Part shown: piece after piece, positions 34,301 through 45,280 of the stretch
Numbering within the stretch: the first letter of the stretch is position 1
How the letters are laid out: the number at the start of each line of letters is the position of its first letter
Source: Zingiber officinale
Lineage: Eukaryota; Streptophyta; Magnoliopsida; Zingiberales; Zingiberaceae
Assembly: GCF_018446385.1 (NCBI RefSeq)
Contig: NC_055998.1
Span: 22,685,173-22,749,172 of the forward strand
DNA: 64,000 bases
Direction of reading: 5' to 3'
The notes under the pieces: generated by a model
Databases searched by the model: none
Seen by the model: the letters and a program-made list of their open reading frames with translations, nothing else
Told to the model about the DNA's origin: nothing
Translations under genes and position numbers: made by a program

Positions 34301-36361
34301 CAATAAAAATAAAAAATAATATATATATATAGAGGGTATTCGGGTCAGGTACGAATAGGATTCTACTAGACCCGCCTCCATATCCAATTATTTAATCGGT
34401 CCAAAAAAAAGCCCCTCCATTCAAGTCGAATATCGGATCCTCGATCGAGTTTAGAAGAAATTGTCATTCCCAATCAATGCATTGGATTCTATGAAAGCCA
34501 ATAGCACTAATATTGACTACTTTCTTCTCTGCTTCTCTCTATAATTACATTTTTCACTCAAATTTAATTTAACTTATAATTGTAGGATTTATTGATGACC
34601 TTTGAATATATCCATATCATATCAATTTGTTTTCTCAAGTTTTATCCCCTATTTGAGATATCCAATTAAAATGTTTATCACACCATCCTTCTTATCATTA
34701 ATTATCATTTGTAATTTGCCCCTAAGGGCTGGAGCATTTAGTTCATATGATGTCTCGTTGGATACCTCAACCCTTCCTTGTATGCATTGATGTTGCTGGA
34801 CGAAAGCCATCCTGAAGGGGCCACCGAGGTAATGGTTTCACATTTGCCCACACGAGCATAGCTGAGTTGGCACTCAGGTGAGAAGTTGCCACAATAGATC
34901 TCGGGTTTGAATTACACCTAGGAGGTCACTAGGTTGGCCTAATGACCCCTGTGATTTACTCCTTTCCAATATGTTTGGGGCGATCTTGAGGGAGTCCCGT
35001 GGTGAGGGTTATCACCTTTTTCCATAACTAATTATCATCTATGTTGCACAAACTTTTATGTGCCACTTCTATCAACCCAATGCAACTCAAAAAATATAGT
35101 GCATCATACAACACTCATCAGATTTTCCTTTTGACTCAAAGACACAATGACCACACAGGATTCATAAGTCCATCACTCATTCTTTATTTTATTATTGTAT
35201 CCTGCCTCTTTATTATCAGAATTGAAAATAATTATCATTAATATTATTTTCTTTAGTTAGTCCTACCAAGACATGATTGATCATTTACGCTACTCAGATA
35301 TATAATCATCGTCTAAGCTGTTGTCAGGTAAAAGAAACAAAATTAAAGCCACAGAGGGATGCTTGATGATAACCACCTAGAAACCTAGCCATTCAACTCC
35401 CTACAAGTAGATATCATTATTAATATTAAAATTAATTAAATAACTTTTTATTGCATTAGCAAAAATTTGCTTTTCATAAATTTTCTTTCACACCTTCACC
35501 ACTAATTAAAATTATTATCTAACTATAAAATCTATCAATCATCCGATTATAACTTTTTTATTTATTTCTAATAAGTTATGCAATTTTAGATGCAATCCAA
35601 TCCAATCTTCTCTTCATTGACTTGATCTTCTATACTTTGTTACCCAACTGTTAAATATCGGCATTCATTGACAATAGCAAATCATGCCACAATCATAAAA
35701 AATCTTTATAACTACAATGCAATGAGAAGCAGAAAATGATTCTAGCCGATAAAGTGCTAGTAAGACCTCCAAAAAAAAATCTACTTTATCAACTTCTCTT
35801 TGCTCTAACCACGACAAAATACTTGTTGGGGAATCATTTTAAAGCCTAAAATTCAACCAACCCTCATTCTTCATAGCATGAGACCAGTCGGCATTAGTTA
35901 CATGCTAGAAATAAAAAAATCTAACCCAACCATCAAATCCTTACCACATTGCGCTGTGCTATTGAGATTTTATGTTATATAAAAACGCATAAAAACAAAT
36001 AAAAAAAAGCAACACTTACGCCTGAACCAAAATAATCAGCTAACTCGACCAGAATCGGCAATATTAATGCATGCCGTATACGCAGTGAGATCACCTAGGA
36101 AAGTGAAACACTCCTCGTCGGAATCTAAAACGCCAACATGAATGCGCTCCTCGGCCTCACCAGACTTACACAATAAACCTAAACACTCGATTTCTTGCCT
36201 TGCAGTTAAGTTGTTTTGTTGACATCAAAAATCCCCAAAGAACTAATCAAAGCGCGCAAGCGCACAACACCAAAAAAATAAAAAACAAAAAAAACCTCGA
36301 TCTAAAGAACAAACATCTAATCGAAGCAAGTATTCCATTCTAACCTATCCGTCTCTGTCAT
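31330..36361 (-). CDS. DREB2-type AP2/ERF transcription factor
   Basis: The main exon is 32380-31330. A 17-base first coding exon at 36361-36345 (ATG, MTETD, then AG) fits it exactly across a GT-AG intron of 3964 bp: the phase is correct and the join gives S-KRKVRRG, as expected near the start of DREB2 proteins. The total is 355 residues. A basic nuclear signal (KRKVRR) is followed by [15 protein letters not shown] and an AP2 domain at about residues 69-126 ([19 protein letters not shown]), with V14 and E19, the DREB-type DNA contacts. An acidic C-terminal half contains [14 protein letters not shown]. The family binds DRE/CRT elements in drought and heat responses. The main exon is certain. 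The distant first exon is inference; the frame also stays open upstream to 32409, but a TTCCAG acceptor argues for splicing. Confidence 0.85.
33000..33955 (+). mobile_element. Tat-type element fragment in the DREB2 intron (repeat array and LTR)
   Basis: The 75-bp-class repeats at 33130-33500 lead into an LTR-like part with a TATA box (TATAAAAGG, about 33656). Next comes the CTTAAGCGTTGG...CGCCAGGGACCCC motif near 33758-33795, which matches the LTR end region at 45020. Orientation is plus, that is antisense to the host gene. Boundaries are uncertain. Confidence 0.6.
33130..33500 (+). repeat. 74-76-bp tandem repeat in the DREB2 intron
   Basis: The CTTAG in (G)GACTTAG-type units falls at 33204, 33278, 33354 and, as TTTAG, 33430. 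The units contain CTCTCCAATACAAGT and a CGGTCGGAC...GCCGGTTGAGCTTAAG part. The length class and the position before a Tat-like LTR parallel the 75-bp array at 5235-5935, although the sequences differ. Confidence 0.8.
33964..34472. mobile_element. Second hAT-type MITE, in the DREB2 intron
   Basis: The left end TAGGGATGACAATGG and the right end ATTGTCATTCCCA are inverted repeats. The flanks AACAATGC (33956-33963) and ATCAATGC (34473-34480) form an 8-bp duplication with one mismatch. The inner part is rich in CCCATACCC-like words, as in a common class of plant MITEs beginning TAGGGATGGCAA. About 509 bp, non-coding. Confidence 0.75.
34845..35035 (+). mobile_element. Possible tRNA-derived SINE in the DREB2 intron
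   Basis: TAGCTGAGTTGG at 34859-34870 matches the pol III A-box pattern. About 35 bp on, GGTTTGAATTAC (about 34904-34915) is a decayed B-box (GGTTCGANNCC). The unit continues into AGGAGGTCAC and ends near a CCTTTTTCC tract. No target duplication was identified. Confidence 0.45.
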
Positions 36362-36469
36362 CTCGTTGTTCTCCTTTTTCTCCTCCGTTTAGGGCTCCCG
36401 ATCACGGTTTCGACTTCCCGCTTTTCGCATGTTTCTTGAGCTCGAAGAAAGTTGCAATGCGGCGCCCGC

Positions 36470-36480
36470 AACATTTATAC
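36470..36480 (-). promoter_or_regulatory. TATA box of the DREB2-like gene
   Basis: On the minus strand this reads TTGTATAAATG, about 110 bp before the inferred ATG at 36361. It supports a promoter here rather than near 32.4 kb. Confidence 0.5.
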
Positions 36481-36529
36481 AAAGGCTTCACGCAGGAGTA
36501 GTCGTGTCGAATGTCGACGAAGCAAGCGT

Positions 36530-36598
36530 CACGTGGCGACGACCTTCCCCGGTTTCTTAACCCCCAAGGCACTACTTCTCCATCTAGCCGTACACGTG
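36530..36598 (-). promoter_or_regulatory. Two G-box/ABRE-type CACGTG sites upstream of the TATA box
   Basis: CACGTG occurs at 36530-36535, in a TCACGTGGCG context that matches the ABRE consensus, and at 36593-36598. They lie about 55 and 120 bp before the TATA box of the DREB2-like gene. ABREs near the start of Arabidopsis DREB2A are known to mediate ABA and drought induction, so similar control is plausible here. Confidence 0.5.
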
Positions 36599-36599
36599 C

Positions 36600-38619
36600 G
36601 CCTCAACATCGGTGCCGCGGCAATCCGGGTTTGCTTCCCGAGACCGCCCCCGGCTTCGCCAACTGGGGTCACATTCGGTCTTACAAAGTAGAACCGCTCG
36701 ATCACGAATAAATGGCCAGGATTTATGGACGCAGCTGATCATGTGAATGATGTGCTATTTTATTTGATTAAAAATGAGGACGCTAGTAACAATCAAATTC
36801 CAGAATGCCATCTCGATCAAAGAGAAACTGATTAATAATTCATTAAACTCTAACGAGCAACAAAGTAAACAATCAAATCCCATAATGCTTTCTTTTCACC
36901 TTAATCGAAGAAGAAAGAAGTCTATAATTAAATTCCAGAACGCTTCTTTTTTCATCATTAATCAAATTCCACACAGCTTTTTTTTTATCTTAAAATTAAA
37001 GAAGAAACAGGTAAATTATATTAAACGCCCTCGTCGTAATCAAATTCCATAATGCTCCTCCGCCTTTCGTATTCGTTAAACGCCCTCGACGCCTCGCGAT
37101 CTCTTCTTCGTCCGCAGCATGCATCTTCCTTCACGCCTACACCAGCACTGTTAGCAGGGAATCCATTCAGATCCAGGGCCGGTAGGACACCCTGGTCATC
37201 GAGAAAGAATTAAGACGCCAGAGCCAGGGTTCTGCATATGGAGCACGCAGCCGTTGGATCGGATCGGGGAGCGATCACATGCACCTGGGTGTTCGTCGGA
37301 GTGGAAGCTGGGTGCATATCTGTCGCGCGTCTCAGTCGAAAGCGGATATGGAATGGTAGCGAGCGTCGTCGTGGGATTCGTCGTCGTCGTCATCGTCGGT
37401 GGCGGCGGCGTCTGTGCGAAATGGGGATCGTGAAGGCGAAGAGAGGTTAATATTAATATTGGCTCAATTGCGGTGGAGGAGACCTCGGAGACTCACATCG
37501 TTGTTTGGAATTTGTCTCGAAAGTAGAAATATTGCAATCCGTACACAGAGTTACTGTCGGAAAAAATAATAATGTTAAATAGAGAGAAAATTATCCGCCT
37601 TCAAATTTAATATTTAATCTCGTCGTAAAATTTAGTAAGACAATTTAATTTCATAATTAATTAGCACGGAATTAAAATTTTATCACATCAACAATTAAAT
37701 TACTATTCCTAGTTTTAGTGTTGAAATTTTATTTCCGTTTTTAATCTTAGTGATAAAAATTATAACTCTATCATTAAATTTTCTAAATATTTTAATAGAA
37801 CCTCCCCGTTTTCACGTTTTCCCTCGTTATAAGAAAGAAAAAAATTGGAAGACAATATTTTTTATGCAATATTTATGTGGCTGAAAAAATATAATTAAAA
37901 ATACTGTTATAAAAAGTCCATTCAAAAATAATACTTAAAAAATATTATTATTTAAAAAAAATATTTTTACAATGTTTAAAAAGTATTGTCATTTTTTAAC
38001 TTTTGTGACGTTTAAAATGTAATTTTTTTAAAAAAATAATAATATTTTTTAATAAATAAAAAATATTATCTTTTTTAAAATACAACTTTTTAACCAAAGA
38101 TAAATTTATTTACAAATAGAAAATATAAATATCCATAGACTTTATGAACAATTTAATTATGAGTATCCACAAATAGAAAATATGAGTATTCATAATCTTT
38201 TTTAAAATACTATTTAACAAAACATACAACTTTATACAATTCAAATAGAAAATACGTATACATCATCCACAAATTTTGTATATATGTTAATTCTATACAA
38301 AAGTCAAAAACCCTTCTTGAATTGAATCTTTCGAGTAAAATTACATCAGCATCTTCTTGAAAAATATAAGTATCATTCTTGGGGGAAAAAAATTTATTTT
38401 TAGTTTCTTTTCACATTCATATGTGAGGAAGAAAATTATTACATTATAATTAAAATGAAGCAACTTACATAATCAATACATTAAACCCAATCAATAAATT
38501 TAACAAAGATAATAAATTAACAATAGATGTAATATCTATATATTATACTTGATTATATACTTTCTAATTAAAAATTAAACTCAATGAATAGATTCTATGC
38601 TTTCAAATGGAAAATTATT
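36600..38619. other. Intergenic region, GC-rich patch then AT-rich stretch
   Basis: At 37180-37460 there is a GC-rich patch with an open minus-strand frame (37393-37196, beginning MTTTTNPTTTLATIP) and a TCGTCG repeat. It could be the first exon of an unknown gene, but no motif or splice partner was recognised. From 37500 to 38619 the sequence is AT-rich with many short direct and inverted AATATT words and no gene. Confidence 0.45.
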
Positions 38620-38823
38620 TGATGCCGGAGATAAGAGCTTACGTGGCATAGGTCAATAGTCACGGTGTAGGTTAAAGTCAAAGCGGTCAACACTAGTGTT
38701 CAAGCAAGGCTAATCCGAGCAGAAATGACTACATTAGCCGATCGAAATGATGTTATTCGGCCGACAGGAAATCAGTCTGAGCGGACCACATGTCCGATCA
38801 AATATGGCACCAACATCAGTAAT

Positions 38824-39813
38824 CAGGGGCGACCTGACTGGGGAGGCTGAGGGAGGCAGCCTAGCTGCCGTCCACTAGATATCACCGGAAGACAAGAAAG
38901 TTTCCGCATGAAGCAAGAGGATGAGGAGGCTTCAGCCTCCCCCACCCCACCTGCCGGTGTAGCCGTGTAGGCCCTGTGGGCTGTGGCAATGCGCTATGCG
39001 TCAGTGCTGCTACGGCGCTGCGCTAGTGCGTTGTGCGACTATACGCCATGTGCCATTATGCGATGTGACCGTGCGGGTGCGCTGCCACTGTTGGACAAGA
39101 CGGAGCTTTTTTTTTTTTTTCATTTCCTTACCATTTTTAATTAAACAATATGAGTGGGGCCCAAGGTTAAATAAATTAAATAATAAAAAAACAAAAATCA
39201 TTAAAGATGGACAACAACTTTGTAAATATGCATTTTTTTTATTTTCTTTGCCCCCATCGTTGCTGCTTCACAAATGGCGAATACCCTAAGAGCTAAGTCC
39301 CTAACTTCTTCCAGTCAGGGGCAGACCGACTGGGAAGGCTGAGGGAGGCTTCAGCCCCCCCCCCCAGCCTATCTGTCGTCCATTACACATCACCGGACGA
39401 CAAGAAAGTTTCCGCACAGAGCAAGAGGATGAGGAGGCTTCAGCCTCCCCCACTTGCCGGTGTAGCCGTGTAGGCCCTGTGGGTTGTGGCAGTGCGCAGT
39501 GCGTCGGTGCCGCTACGACGCTGTGCTAGTGCGATGTGCGGCTGTGCACCCTGTGCTACTATACGGTGTGCCCGTGCAGGTGCGCTGCCACTGTCGGAGA
39601 AGACGGAGCGTTTTTTTTCATTTCCTTACCATTTTTAATTAAACAATATGAGTGGGGCCCAAGGTTAAATAAATTAAATAATAAAAAAACAAAAATCATT
39701 AAAGACGGACAACAACTTTGTAAATATGCATTGTTTTTATTTTCTTTGCCCCCATCGTTGTTGCTTCGCAAACGGCATAAACCCTAAGGGCTAAGTCCCT
39801 AATTTCTTCCAGT
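38824..39813 (+). repeat. Tandem duplication of the hAT left end (492 bp and 498 bp)
   Basis: Copy one (38824-39315) and copy two (39316-39813) both begin with a CAGGGGC terminus and end with CTAAGTCCCTAA..TTCTTCCAGT. Both contain a GC-rich subterminal part (GTGTAGCCGTGTAGGCCCTG) and an AT-rich part (TTTTTAATTAAACAATATGA). Only the outer copy is next to the matching target duplication. Confidence 0.92.
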
Positions 39814-40479
39814 TCCTCTCCCACTCAATTCTCCTTCAACTCCAAGGCTCTAGAGTTTAAGGCTCCAAGCTTCCAACCAAGTCTCCAACTCCAAGTGCGG
39901 TAGTCAGTGCCTCGGTGGAGTCGCGATGTCGCGATGTCGCGATCTCTCTCACGGGCAACTAGGCGGCAAGCGCCAGGCAGCGACAATAGTCTGAACTCTG
40001 AAGTCTCCATTCTCTAACCGGCAACCGAGTCTCTAACTCCAAGGCTCCAACATCATTTCTTCATAAGGTTATAACTTAGATTTGCTGTGTTTAATTTTTT
40101 TTTTATTATTTGATTTTTTTTGGAAATGTACAGGATACCATATTACTATTGTAGTTTAGTTTTCTATTAGATTGGTAGTTTTCCATTATTATTTATTTGT
40201 TTATTGTAAAATATACAGAATTACATTTGTAGTTTAGTTTTCCATGAGTATTCTATTAGATTGGTAGTGGTACTGTGGTAGTTTATTAAAGTTTTAGTTT
40301 AACATATATTTTTCCATTACATATTTACATTTGTAGTTGTCCATTACATAATTTATTTTTAGTTATTTATTTGTGTAGGATATGGAGAGATTTTTTAAAC
40401 GAACTCGTAGTTCCGGCACTGGCTCCTCTAATGAGCCTAATGTTATTGAACAAGTAGAAAATCAATCCCATGTAGAATT

Positions 40480-41567
40480 TGTTGGAACCCCAAGGTTGTT
40501 TTGGTGTGATCAACAAGTTAAGTTAGGTCCTATGTGTTTTAACCTTGTGTCTAAGTGTGCAGGAGCTTAGGAGCACAGGTACTCGAGCGGAAGATATAGC
40601 TAGCGAGAAGGACGACAGTCCGAGGGACGAGGTGCTGCGGAAGAGTACACCGACGGACGAGAAGGAAGCGTGCGGTGGTTCCGAGGGACGAAAGCCGGAG
40701 CGAAAGATTGCTCGGGGAGCAAGAGACGCAGCTAGCGAGAAGGACGGCACGCGGTGCGTCCGAGGGACGAAGACTGCGGATGAGTACGTCGGCGGACGAG
40801 AAGGAAACATGCAGCGATTCCGAGGGACGAGAAGCCGGAGGGAAGCCCACTCGAGAAGACCGGAACTTGGGTTCGGGTGAGCCCTTTTTCCGGATGGCAA
40901 AGATCACCCAAGCAAGTGGATCCGGAGGAGAAGAACCGTACCGAGGCAGGACTGAACCAGAGCAGAGGTCCCGGACGAAAAAGTCAACGTCTGTTGACTT
41001 TGGGCTCCGGGGCGCCTGGAGCAGTCCGGGGCGCTCGGAGCCCTCCGAGGTGCCCGGAGCAGTCTGGGGAGCCCGGAGCCCTCCGGGGCGCCCGGAACCC
41101 CTCCGGGCGCCCAGACCGTGAAGTTTGACCAGATTGAGACAATCTCGATCTGGACGTTGGGGATAAAGTTTTATCCCCCCAGGACACCCGGAACCCTTCC
41201 AAGCGCCCCGACCAAGGCTATAAATATAGCTTTGGTCCAGAAGTTTTTTCAACGAACTCTGAATTGTAATTCCAACGCTTGTAAGCTTTAGTCTAGAGTT
41301 GAGCTTCTGTTTTCTGCGCTTCAACGCTGTACGAGGCTTCTCCACCTGAAGGAGTTTTTAGAGAGCTTAATCTTCCTTGGATTAACAACCACATCGGTTG
41401 TAACCAAGTAAATCCTTGTGCCTCGCTTTTTCTTTATGCTTTTAATTTATCGGCTTACTTTATATATACAAGTGTTAGCTTAAAGAGTTCGAGGAAGGTT
41501 GTTGTTTGCTTTTTATTTTACAGGACTTTCCAACAACCCCCCTTCCAGCCGGCCCAACGGTCCTACA
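40480..41567 (+). mobile_element. Solo LTR of a copia-like family inside the hAT transposase
   Basis: The 1088-bp LTR runs from TGTTGGAACC to GGTCCTACA. It is flanked by GAATT at 40475-40479 and 41568-41572, a 5-bp target duplication. It has no internal region, so it is a solo LTR left by recombination between two LTRs. A TATA box lies inside a 28-bp inverted repeat (41210-41237). The same family occurs in the opposite direction at 46312-47297. Upstream of the TATA box are repeated TCCGAGGGACGA and GGGCGCCCGG words. Confidence 0.93.
41018..41115 (+). repeat. GC-rich short repeats upstream of the solo-LTR TATA box
   Basis: About six units of 15-20 bp, alternating GGGGCGC(C/T)(C/T)GGAG and CCCTCCG(A/G)GG(C/T)GCCCGG, can fold into short hairpins. 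A related but reduced set is present in the sister LTR (46660-46810, minus). Confidence 0.65.
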
Positions 41568-44500
41568 GAATTAAATTTGGATGATATTGTTAGTGATCCA
41601 GGATTACGAAAACCAATTGAAGAATTTGATATTACTATTCGAGATCAAGCTCGAAGAAAGTATGCGCTCCGAGGGCCTTGTCAACCAAATGATCATGTGT
41701 ATCCGAAAATAACTTTTGGTAATCAAGAAAGAAGTTTTCAAGGAACTTGGTATAAAAAATATACATGGCTAGAGTATAGCATATCAAAAGATGTTGCATT
41801 TTGTTTTTGGTGTTATCTTTTCAAACCGTTAAATAAAGAAAATGTAGATAATGCCTTTATAAAAGATGGATACAACAATTGGAAAAGTGCATTAGAAAGA
41901 TTCAATCATCATATGGGGACTGTGCATAGTTGTCACAATGAAGCTAGAATACAATTTGAGGCTTTTCAAGATCAAAGGCATAGTGTGGGGAATATTTTAC
42001 GAGTACATAGTCGCAATATGGAAATTGATTATCGCACTCGTTTAACAACAATGTTGGATGTGACACGCTTTCTATTGAAGCAAGGGTTGCCCTTTCGTGG
42101 GCACGATGAGTCAACTAGTTCTTCAAATAGAGGTAATTTTCTTGAGTTGCTTGAATGGTATAGTCAACGAAATGAAGAGGTTTCTAAAGTTATAAAACAA
42201 AATGCTCCTGCAAACAATCAGTTGACTTCCCCAAAAATTTAAAAGGATTTAACACGTGCTTGTGCTTCAGAGATCACACTTGCTATAATCAATGATATTG
42301 GAGATAAATTCCTTTCTTTGATGGTTGATGAGGCTCGGGACAGTTCAGTGAAGGAGCATATGAGAGTTGTTTTGAGGTATGTGAATAAAAAAGGATGTGT
42401 GATTGAACAATTTCTTACAGTTGTGCATGTGCCTGACACTAGTTCTCATTCTTTGAAAATGGCTATTGATGCTTTATTTGTGCAACATGGTTTATCATTA
42501 TCTAGATTGAGAGGCCAAGGATATGATGGAGCTTCAAATATGCATGGTAAGTTCAATGGATTGAAATATCTGATACTACAAGAAAATTCATTTGCAATGT
42601 ATGTTCACTGTTTCTCTCACCAGCTCCAATTAGTTCTTGTTGCTATTGCCCATGATAATTTTACTGTGAGTGAATTTTTTTTGGATATATCACTATGATT
42701 GTGAATATATCTGGGGCATCTTGTAAGAGGAGAGCTCAACTTAGAAAGATTCAACATGATAAAATAATTGCTGAATTGGAAAGTGGAGAAATTACTAGTG
42801 GAAAAGGAAAAAGTCAAGAAACTAGTTTAGCAAGACCTAGAGATACTTGTTGGGGATCACACTACTTAACATTACTTCGTTTATGTTTTATGTGGTCTTC
42901 AGTGATAGAAGTGTTAAGAAATGCACATGATGACGCCTCTTATTATGTGAATAAAGGTGTTGCCGCAGGTTTAATTGAGAAGATGGAGAGTTATCAATTT
43001 GTTTTTGTGTTACATTTGATAAAGTATATATTGGGAATTACAAATGAATTATCACTTTCCCTACAGCAAGGAGATCAAAATATTGTTCAAGCCATGTCCT
43101 TAGTTAGAAGTGTGAAATGTCGACTACAAAACTTTAGGGAAGATGGATGGCAGATAATTTTGGAACAAGTTAATACATTTTGTGAATTAAATATAATTCC
43201 TATACTTGATATGGAGGACAACATGCTAACTCATGGTCATGGTAGGTGTAGAGGGCAACTCATCATCAATTTTCATCATTATCGTGTGGAGATTTTTTGT
43301 CAGGTATTATTTCTAAAAATCTATTTTTTTTGTTAAAGAGATTTCATTGATTATTAATGTTATTATGGTTGCAAATTTGAATGCTAGGTTGTTGATTTAA
43401 TTATACAAGAGATGAATAATCATTTTTCAGAAGTTAGTACGGAATTGCTTGGTTGCATATCATGTCTTCATCCAAGAAATTCTTTTTCTCAATTTGATGT
43501 TCACAAACTCATCCATCTTGCTGATTTTTATCTCGAGGACTTTTGTGGTACTGATTATTTATTTTTGGAACAACAACTTATGAGTTACTTTTATAATCTG
43601 CGGGATGATCCTTACTTTTCTTCAATTGATGACTTGGAAATTCTTGCTCAGAAATTGGTTGAGACTAAAAAGCATTCGGTGTTCCCATTGGTTTATCGTA
43701 TGATAGAGTTGACATTAGTTTTACCAGTTACAACTGCTTCGGTTGAATGAGTTTTTTCTGCAATGAAGACTGTGAAGACTGATTTACACAATAGAATGTG
43801 AGATGAATGAATGAATGACAGTCTAGTTGTATACATTGAAAATGATATTTTTTCTACAATTGAAAATGAGCAAATATTGTAACATTTTCAACAAATACAA
43901 TCTCGTAGAATCTAATTGCCTCCTCTTGTACCGACTCGTTGACCGTCGCAGACTTTTGTGCCAACCCGGAAATAAAGCTCACCTATGGAAGAAAGGTAGA
44001 CTAATCTTTCCTAAATTTCTAGTTTTTTTTTTTCTCTTGCAAGTTAGATTAAATGTTCTCAATATTAATTTATCAGGTTATGGAGATTCGATCGAGTATT
44101 AAGTGAGACAAGGGAAAGGCTCTCGAGTTCTAGTCTCTTGAACTCTTGGTAAACTCTAACAATATCATTTCAATCACATATTGTAAGTATTAGTATTGCA
44201 GTCTGTTATATATTTTAAATGAGAATCCTAAGTGTTTAATAAGATCAATCGGTTGTGATTAACTTAATAAGCTCTCGAGTGTTTCATGTTGTTAGTCATC
44301 AAGTGGGTTGCAAAATGAGATGTAGACCTATTTCTTATTGCTTTTGTATTGGCAGCAATATTTACTATTAAAGTGTTCTTTGTTCATCGTTGATTCCTCA
44401 AAATTCTGAACCTCTTTTTTTTTTTTGCTCTGTTCTACACTATCTCTCATGAGAATTTCATGCATATAGTTGGCTGCAGTTTCTTTGTGAGTGACGTTCA

Positions 44501-45280
44501 TGTTTATTTGGCTACAGTTTCTATAGCAACGTATATTATGCAAGAGTTGGAGCCTTGGAGGGATCAGCACACTGGAAATGAATAGACTAGATCTTAACTT
44601 CTTTGTCTATTAGATTTCAGACTTCATGTGTATAGTTTCTGTAGCATTGTATATTATGCAAGAGTTGATGTAAAACTTTAATTATTAAATATTTTTATTT
44701 AGTCAAAAAAAAATATCTGTACAATTCAGCCCCCCTGAATTTTTTTTTTCTGGTTCCGCCCCTGTCAGTAATGTGAAGTAATAAAGTAGAAGACTAAAGG
44801 CCTTGAGGAAGAGAAAGCAAAGGAGAACACTCCATCTGTCATTAAATGCACAGAAGCCAAGATAAAGATGTCTTCTATAGATAATCAATATCATTAAATA
44901 GGGGAAGATAAAATGTCACTAAGAAAAGGTATAAAGGGGCATGCCAGGTATGAGGAAAAGACAAGGAAACATAAGTCTTCGTCTTTATCATTTTCCATTT
45001 TCCTTCCTGTCTTTGACTTGAGCGTCGGAGGGCCAACGCCAGGGACCCCTTCCCTGGTTTGGTTTTGTCTTGCAGGTAGGAGCAAGATTCTCATCCAGTT
45101 AGCAGAGCCGTAACCTTTCCGACTTTCCAGCTTCACATCTCGGACAGGATCATTTTGGTAGGAATGAGATTCTCATCCAGTCAGCAGAGACGCCACCTTC
45201 TTGACTTTCTAGCTTCACGTCCCAGACAAGATCATTTTGGTGTTGTCTGTGGGAATCATTCCTGCATCCAAATGGGAAGA

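Larger units (their letters stand above)
40382..43915 (+). pseudogene. hAT transposase (DUF4371/TTF zinc-finger type), interrupted
   Basis: The ATG at 40382 (MERFFKRTRSSGTGSS) starts a transposase of the zinc finger MYM-type/DUF4371 class. The TTF-type zinc finger lies at about 41690-41830 (WLEYSISKDVAFCFWCYLF). Catalytic-domain landmarks follow: SLMVDEARD near 42320, RGQGYDGASNM near 42510 and RDTCWGSHY near 42840. The C-terminal dimerisation block (LTLVLPVTTASVE) is near 43710. A solo LTR splits codons 31-32; without it and one target copy the frame is continuous. Other breaks are TAA at 42239-42241, a frame change near 42690, TGA at 43748-43750, and stops near 43800 and 43880. A short intron (43304-43387) is likely. 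The protein would cut and join the CAGGGGC ends. Confidence 0.9.
38824..44764 (+). mobile_element. hAT transposon with intact ends and 8-bp target duplication
   Basis: The outer ends are CAGGGGCGACCTGACTGG on the left and, read inward from the right, CAGGGGCGGAACCAG. They are flanked by TCAGTAAT at 38816-38823 and 44765-44772. Length is 5941 bp, including a 1088-bp solo LTR. It encodes one hAT transposase (40382-43915, now broken) on the plus strand. The left terminal 492 bp are duplicated in tandem (38824-39315 and 39316-39813). The end type and the 8-bp duplication identify the hAT superfamily. Confidence 0.93.

Noticed and set aside
37196..37393. Possible first exon of an unknown minus-strand gene
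   Set aside because: GC-rich open frame without motif, splice partner or promoter; not called as a gene.
40551..41345. Minus-strand frame of 264 codons and plus-strand frames in the same place
   Set aside because: They lie inside the solo LTR and come from its GC-rich short repeats; no motif is seen.
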